Part shown: one piece after another, positions 31,043-34,525 of the stretch | How positions within the stretch are numbered: the first letter of the stretch is position 1 | Layout: the number at the start of each line of letters is the position of its first letter | From: Helicobacter sp. | Lineage (GTDB): Bacteria; Campylobacterota; Campylobacteria; Campylobacterales; Helicobacteraceae | NCBI RefSeq assembly: GCF_014799995.1 | Contig: NZ_JAAVGY010000017.1 | Location: forward strand, 1-34,525 | DNA length: 34,525 nucleotides | Direction: 5' to 3' | Program-made: the position numbers and the translations under genes | Notes under the pieces: model-generated | Databases searched by the model: none | What the model was told of the DNA's origin: nothing | What the model saw: the letters and a program-made list of their open reading frames with translations, nothing else

Positions 31043-31783
31043 TTATTTTTGCTCAAAGACAAAAGGAACGCCTCTGATGACTTTGCTATCAAAAATCTTA
31101 TCTGTATTTTTGCGCACTTGTGTAATGTCTGTCTCCATTTCTTTTTTGCTTAGTGAAATGTCTTGATAGAATTTGCGCAAAATTTTGATTTTGCCTTTTG
31201 TGTCTTCTGCCTTTAAGTTTGCAGTCTGATTCATCGCTAATTGGGCTTTGATGAATGCTTCTTTTTCATGCACAGGAGCGAAAATCAACTTCAAATTTGC
31301 TTCTTTGAGCTCGGATTCTATTGCTTCTAGTTGTTTGCGACAATAAGGACAATCAGGGTCAGTTACTACGATTTTGGTAGGTAGATTCTCACCCTCTCCT
31401 TTGAGAAAAATAAAATCATTGGGATTGAAACTTGCAAAAAGTGTTTGGAGGACTTTAGCGTCTTTTTGCTCTTTCTCTGCGCCAGCTTTATTGAGCTCCT
31501 CCATAATCATTGTAGAATCCTCTTTTGCTAAACTCATCATAGAGCTTAACGCGACAAAATAATTTCCGTCTTGACTTACAATCACAGGAAAAATCTCTCC
31601 GCTTTGTGTGCGTCCAATCACAAAATATTGGTTTTTGAAGCTTTTGAGGGGCTTTTTGAGTTGCACTTCTGTCTCCACACCCGAAAGATTTTTGATACTT
31701 TTCTTGAAATTCTCCTCAAATCCCGCAACCGCAAAGCTTGCAAGGGAAGTTATAACCGCGATATTTAAAAAGAGTTTTTGCAT
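31043..31783 (-). CDS. Periplasmic thiol:disulfide interchange protein (DsbC/DsbG/DsbK-like)
   Basis: 246 residues. Signal peptide 1-20; N-terminal dimerisation-like region; thioredoxin fold with C-P-Y-C at 145-148 and the cis-proline in R-G-V-P-F-V-F near the end. Only two cysteines are seen, both catalytic. It resembles H. pylori HP0231 (DsbK) in architecture; whether it oxidises or isomerises cannot be read. It heads the run with mlaE-F-D, with an 18-base gap to mlaE and AAGGAA before the start. Confidence 0.85.
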   Translation of the reverse strand: MQKLFLNIAVITSLASFAVAGFEENFKKSIKNLSGVETEVQLKKPLKSFKNQYFVIGRTQSGEIFPVIVSQDGNYFVALSSMMSLAKEDSTMIMEELNKAGAEKEQKDAKVLQTLFASFNPNDFIFLKGEGENLPTKIVVTDPDCPYCRKQLEAIESELKEANLKLIFAPVHEKEAFIKAQLAMNQTANLKAEDTKGKIKILRKFYQDISLSKKEMETDITQVRKNTDKIFDSKVIRGVPFVFEQK

Positions 31784-31812
31784 TAAAATTCCTTATTTAA
31801 AAATTGGGTTGT

Positions 31813-31818
31813 ATTATA
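31813..31818 (-). promoter_or_regulatory. -10 box for the dsb-mla-folB-bcp run
   Basis: On the minus strand TATAAT in the context ATGTATAATAC, 30 bases before the start codon, after an A-rich stretch. A perfect 14-bp palindrome GTAATTATAATTAC (31835-31848) lies 16 bases further upstream and resembles part of an A/T-rich Fur-type box. Confidence 0.55.
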
Positions 31819-31834
31819 CATTTTTTTAGATAAA

Positions 31835-31848
31835 GTAATTATAATTAC
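31835..31848. promoter_or_regulatory. A/T palindrome upstream of the dsb-mla promoter
   Basis: GTAATTATAATTAC is a perfect dyad, placed where an operator could act on the -10 box at 31813-31818. The regulator is unknown; A/T palindromes occur by chance in this AT-rich spacer. Confidence 0.3.
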
Positions 31849-31932
31849 AGGCTTTTAAGGGTTTTGATAGTAGAAAAATAGGGGAAATGTAGAATCTTGA
31901 ATGTAATTTCACTTAAATTGCCTTGTGGCTTA

Positions 31933-31967
31933 TTCTTGCAAGACAAGCAGAAATCGTCTTGCAAGAA
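31933..31967 (-). terminator. Hairpin ending the four-gene exported-protein operon
   Basis: A perfect 12-bp inverted repeat (TTCTTGCAAGAC / GTCTTGCAAGAA) with an 11-base loop starts 6 bases past the last stop. A T run lies only on the plus-strand side (GATTTTTACC), so classical termination on the minus strand is not certain. Confidence 0.5.
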
Positions 31968-31973
31968 AGATTT

Positions 31974-32306
31974 TTACCAACTACTCACTGCGCACTTTTG
32001 GTAAATATAGCTTCTGAATGCTTCTAAGTTTATATCTCTCTGTGCCCAATCTCTATCAAGTTTAATCGTCTTTCCAGTAGGACATTTGGCTGCAACCCAA
32101 TTCCCATTTTCTGCAATTACTTGATATTGTTTCCCATCATAGCTATAACCAACACTTCCATCTTCTGCTCTTTCTGCTTTTGTTTGGTCTGGCTTTATAA
32201 AATTGTCCCACCCTTTAGAAATAAATTTTCCTCCTGTGGATTCTGCATAACTACAACTTACCAACGTAAAAATAAACGCCAATTTTAAACCTGTTTTGAT
32301 ACTCAT
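31974..32306 (-). CDS. Unknown small exported protein or lipoprotein
   Basis: 110 residues. The signal sequence contains L-V-S-C at 15-18, which fits a lipobox, followed by S-Y-A, which fits ordinary signal-peptidase cleavage; either is possible. The mature part is polar with Y-D-G-K-Q-Y-Q-V-I-A-E-N-G-N-W-V near 56-71 and two more cysteines (A-K-C-P, Q-K-C-A), a possible disulfide. No family recognised. AGGAGA before ATG. Last gene of the four-gene unit, 45 bases after its neighbour. Confidence 0.75.
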   Translation of the reverse strand: MSIKTGLKLAFIFTLVSCSYAESTGGKFISKGWDNFIKPDQTKAERAEDGSVGYSYDGKQYQVIAENGNWVAAKCPTGKTIKLDRDWAQRDINLEAFRSYIYQKCAVSSW

Positions 32307-32351
32307 ATTTTCTCCTGAATTTTAATTTTTGAAGTTTTTAGACCATTTTAA

Positions 32352-33122
32352 TTAATAAACCCTTTCTATCACCTCCTCAAGTTCATTTATATCTTTTTCC
32401 GCAATGTTTATGCGTTGCAACATTGGATCCATTCCCTCGACATATCTACCATAGTTACCTATCTTTGCAAATTCATTACCATTAATATACAAGGTCAATT
32501 GTTTGTCTTCTTGATATTGGCAAGTTCCTTTCATATCCGCTTTAGTTTTGCATTCTTTTGGATTCACTCTTGCCAGCCATTTGCTAATCTCCTCTCCTTC
32601 GTAAAAGTATAAGTAGAAATTTTCATCATAGTTTAATCTCTTTAGCGTATCCCGAAATTTATGCTTAAATTCAGTCAATCCATGCATTTTGCCATTTTTC
32701 CTAAAAGTGTGATAGAATACATCGACATAAAAACTTTCACTTGCTCCTTTGAGACCACGTGATTTTGCATTCATTTCAATCCGTAACTCCCATTTTATTT
32801 CATTGACTTGATTGTCTTTAAAGGTTTTTGTAATAACATCTGCGTAATTTACCTCAACAGAATTGCGCTGCGGGAGGAAGTCTCTGTATGCTTCCTTAAA
32901 CATATTAACTAGTTCCCGGAGGTCGCCATCATCAAGAGACTTGGGTCTATGAACTGCCACTTCTATACATCCTTCTATTTTGTCCTGCGGAGTTTGGCAT
33001 TTCTTCCCGCTATATCTCAAAACGATACTATCTTCTAAATCCCTTTCCTTTGAAAGCTCAAAAACAGGTTCTGCTCCATATGCCCCCAATGCTATTAACA
33101 CCACTATCAAAAATTTTCTCAT
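32352..33122 (-). CDS. Unknown periplasmic protein
   Basis: 256 residues with a signal peptide (1-16, ending A-Y-G-A). Four cysteines fall in two close pairs (K-K-C-Q...E-G-C-I and E-C-K-T...T-C-Q-Y), suggesting two disulfides. The middle is rich in aromatic and charged residues; the last 20 residues are acidic and helical. No family recognised. It follows the lipoprotein gene by 14 bases, hence the same transcript. Confidence 0.8.
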   Translation of the reverse strand: MRKFLIVVLIALGAYGAEPVFELSKERDLEDSIVLRYSGKKCQTPQDKIEGCIEVAVHRPKSLDDGDLRELVNMFKEAYRDFLPQRNSVEVNYADVITKTFKDNQVNEIKWELRIEMNAKSRGLKGASESFYVDVFYHTFRKNGKMHGLTEFKHKFRDTLKRLNYDENFYLYFYEGEEISKWLARVNPKECKTKADMKGTCQYQEDKQLTLYINGNEFAKIGNYGRYVEGMDPMLQRINIAEKDINELEEVIERVY

Positions 33123-33136
33123 TATGCCTCTCCTTG

Positions 33137-33748
33137 TTATCTTCCCATTTTGTAGCTAACTTCGCCTTTGTCTGTTTTAATCGTAACTTCTAAAACATTA
33201 TCATAGGAACATCCAATACGATAAGCATATTCTTGTCCAAAACCAAGCACTTTTCTTGTATCCTTATGCTCCTTATCATAGAGAGCCTGTGCCTCTGGTG
33301 CGAGATTATTATAATATTCCATATCCTTAGACAAATTAGAATCAAGCATGTCGTGGTCCTCATAGGGGTTATACTCAACAGTCCTACCATCTTTGGTTGG
33401 GAGTTTCTTTCCCTCTTTTATGAAATCATATTCTGGGTGCTTTTCAAAGAATTCTTTGAATCTCTCCTTATTTGCAGTGTATTTATCAAATACACTACCA
33501 ATATTTACATAACAATTCCCACGATTGACAATCACATCAGTAATCTTTACTTGTTCATCATTTTTTGAAAGAATTACTAATCGATTGCTTTGCTCGAAGT
33601 TATTGTTAAAGTGTGGCTTCGCTGTAATGTCAAGCTCCAAGCTTTTTCCTAGCCAAGAGCTACTCCCCTCACTAGCGGAAGCATCACTCTCACCACACCC
33701 TGCGAGAAATGCACCTATTGCTAACACCGACATCAAAACCTTTTTCAT
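33137..33748 (-). CDS. Unknown lipoprotein
   Basis: 203 residues. The lipobox F-L-A-G-C puts the lipidated Cys at 18, followed by a Ser/Ala/Glu linker and a polar domain with two further cysteines (G-N-C-Y, I-G-C-S). Charged, without membrane helices; no family recognised. Its start overlaps the previous stop (ATGA at 33745-33748) and AAGGAG lies inside that gene, so the two are coupled. Confidence 0.8.
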   Translation of the reverse strand: MKKVLMSVLAIGAFLAGCGESDASASEGSSSWLGKSLELDITAKPHFNNNFEQSNRLVILSKNDEQVKITDVIVNRGNCYVNIGSVFDKYTANKERFKEFFEKHPEYDFIKEGKKLPTKDGRTVEYNPYEDHDMLDSNLSKDMEYYNNLAPEAQALYDKEHKDTRKVLGFGQEYAYRIGCSYDNVLEVTIKTDKGEVSYKMGR

Positions 33749-34425
33749 TTTTTACTCCTTATTAAAAGATTTGTTATTTTTGTTATGAACGCAGAACCAT
33801 TATCCGCAGGTAGTTGAAGCACTGCTGCGGTAAAGTCAATGATATTTTGTGTAAGATTTTGTCTTTTGACTTCTTGAATGATTTGATTCAAATAGTTTTT
33901 CAAGGAATCCTTTAATGTAGTATTAGACTTGAGCTCTTCTTCAAGCATTGCTAGAAAGATTCCTAAATCTATCTCTACGATTTCATTGTTTAGAGTGTAT
34001 TCAAAGCTATTTCCAGAGATGCGTTTGAGTTTAGATTCTAAAATACTTTTAAGGCTTGGATTCTCTAAGACTAATCGTAACTTATAGTTTTTATTTAAAT
34101 GGAGTTTAATCTCTCCTTGCTCTAGTTTTTCTAAGAATGTGTTGAAAAGTTGGCTGTATTCTCTCTCTTCCATAAACTGCACAGAGATATTTTTCTTTGC
34201 TGCTTTGATTTTGGTTGCAGTGGTTTTAAGCAAACGTTCGTTTTGTTCATTGGTATTGTTATCAAAGAAATGTTTTGTATCGTATTTATTGAAAAGATAG
34301 AGGAGATAATCATAAAGATTCTTTTGTGATAATCCATAGAGACCATTAGAGCATAACTTCTCCCATAATTCCTCTATAAACTCTGGGGAAGAGTGAGGGG
34401 GGATAGTCAAAACTTCATTACGCAT
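33745..34425 (-). CDS. Unknown cytosolic protein, first gene of poly-G-controlled operon
   Basis: 226 residues, no signal peptide or membrane segment, mostly helical with an Asn/Lys/Leu-rich composition. The N-terminal third (W-E-K-L-C-S-N-G-L-Y-G-L-S-Q and D-Y-L-L-Y-L-F-N-K-Y) could be a small helical domain. I do not recognise it. ATG 34425 is preferred to ATG 34431 because AAGGA at 34432-34436 is properly spaced only for the former. The promoter region upstream contains an 18-base G tract (minus strand). An unexported protein leading three exported ones could be a regulator, a cytosolic partner or unrelated. Confidence 0.75.
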   Translation of the reverse strand: MRNEVLTIPPHSSPEFIEELWEKLCSNGLYGLSQKNLYDYLLYLFNKYDTKHFFDNNTNEQNERLLKTTATKIKAAKKNISVQFMEEREYSQLFNTFLEKLEQGEIKLHLNKNYKLRLVLENPSLKSILESKLKRISGNSFEYTLNNEIVEIDLGIFLAMLEEELKSNTTLKDSLKNYLNQIIQEVKRQNLTQNIIDFTAAVLQLPADNGSAFITKITNLLIRSKK

Positions 34426-34470
34426 ATTCATTCCTTAAATTTTTTTAAAATTTTGCAAATAAAAGTGAAT

Positions 34471-34476
34471 ATTATG
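34471..34476 (-). promoter_or_regulatory. -10-like box next to the homopolymer tract
   Basis: On the minus strand CATAAT in the context AGCATAATATTC, 46 bases before the chosen start and only two bases downstream of the G tract. One mismatch to TATAAT. Confidence 0.45.
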
Positions 34477-34478
34477 CT

Positions 34479-34496
34479 CCCCCCCCCCCCCCCCCC
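34479..34496. repeat. Poly-C/poly-G tract (18 bases)
   Basis: Eighteen consecutive C on the plus strand (G on the minus strand), followed at 34502-34510 by nine T. Homopolymer G/C tracts of this length in Helicobacter and Campylobacter change length by slipped-strand mispairing. It lies immediately upstream of the -10-like box of the four-gene minus-strand operon. The exact length in one assembled sequence should be treated as uncertain, and the window ends 29 bases later. Confidence 0.85.
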
Positions 34497-34525
34497 TTCT
34501 CTTTTTTTTTCTTTTATCAAATTAA

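Overview
This looks like a chromosomal window from an epsilonproteobacterium, most likely a Helicobacter outside the H. pylori group (possibly enterohepatic). Evidence: the gene order hemC-proS-hemA-ispB-(HP0241-like)-(HP0242/DUF2018-like) and the pair rsmA-rnj match what I remember of H. pylori; RNase J has the long N-terminal tail seen in Helicobacter; and a type II asparaginase, an autotransporter and a histidine-biosynthesis gene that H. pylori lacks are all present. The species is not assigned. No rRNA, tRNA or CRISPR array was seen.

Layout. 1-327: C-terminal fragment of an unknown protein. 468-1517 (-): periplasmic L-asparaginase. 1850-4606 (-): 918-residue autotransporter. 4757-5514: a 758-bp segment bounded by a perfect 25-bp inverted repeat and containing a serine recombinase gene; each repeat has the two-half-site, 2-bp-core architecture of DNA-invertase sites. 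Together with the unusual autotransporter leader (three mutually complementary arms, a small leader ORF and a sequestrable ribosome-binding site at 4611-4762) this is the best candidate for an undescribed system: an inversion switch controlling an autotransporter. 5474-5906: repeats. 5907-7880 (-): uvrB. 8011-10506 (+): coiled-coil protein, unknown protein, priA. 10721-17215 (-): CoA-binding protein, ilvA, GT-C-like membrane protein, pseudopilin-like protein, rsmA, rnj. 17356-24827 (+): hisD, DUF2018 protein, HP0241-like protein, ispB, hemA, proS, fxsA, hemC. 24970-26075 (-): gmhB and a queuosine-precursor transporter. 26155-26517 (-): decayed acetyltransferase pseudogene. 26779-31783 (-): Dsb-like protein, mlaE, mlaF, mlaD, auxiliary lipoprotein, folB, bcp. 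31974-34425 (-): four uncharacterised genes, three for exported proteins, behind a promoter whose upstream edge is an 18-base poly-G tract.

How it works together: the housekeeping blocks cover DNA repair and replication restart, RNA processing, heme and isoprenoid precursors, and outer-membrane lipid transport. The accessory parts are surface or envelope functions, and two of them carry signatures of switching: DNA inversion next to the autotransporter and a homopolymer tract before the four-gene operon. Intergenic spaces hold a family of short palindromic repeats with conserved ends and different but self-complementary centres. All functional statements rest on reading the sequence and remembered family knowledge; no database search was run.
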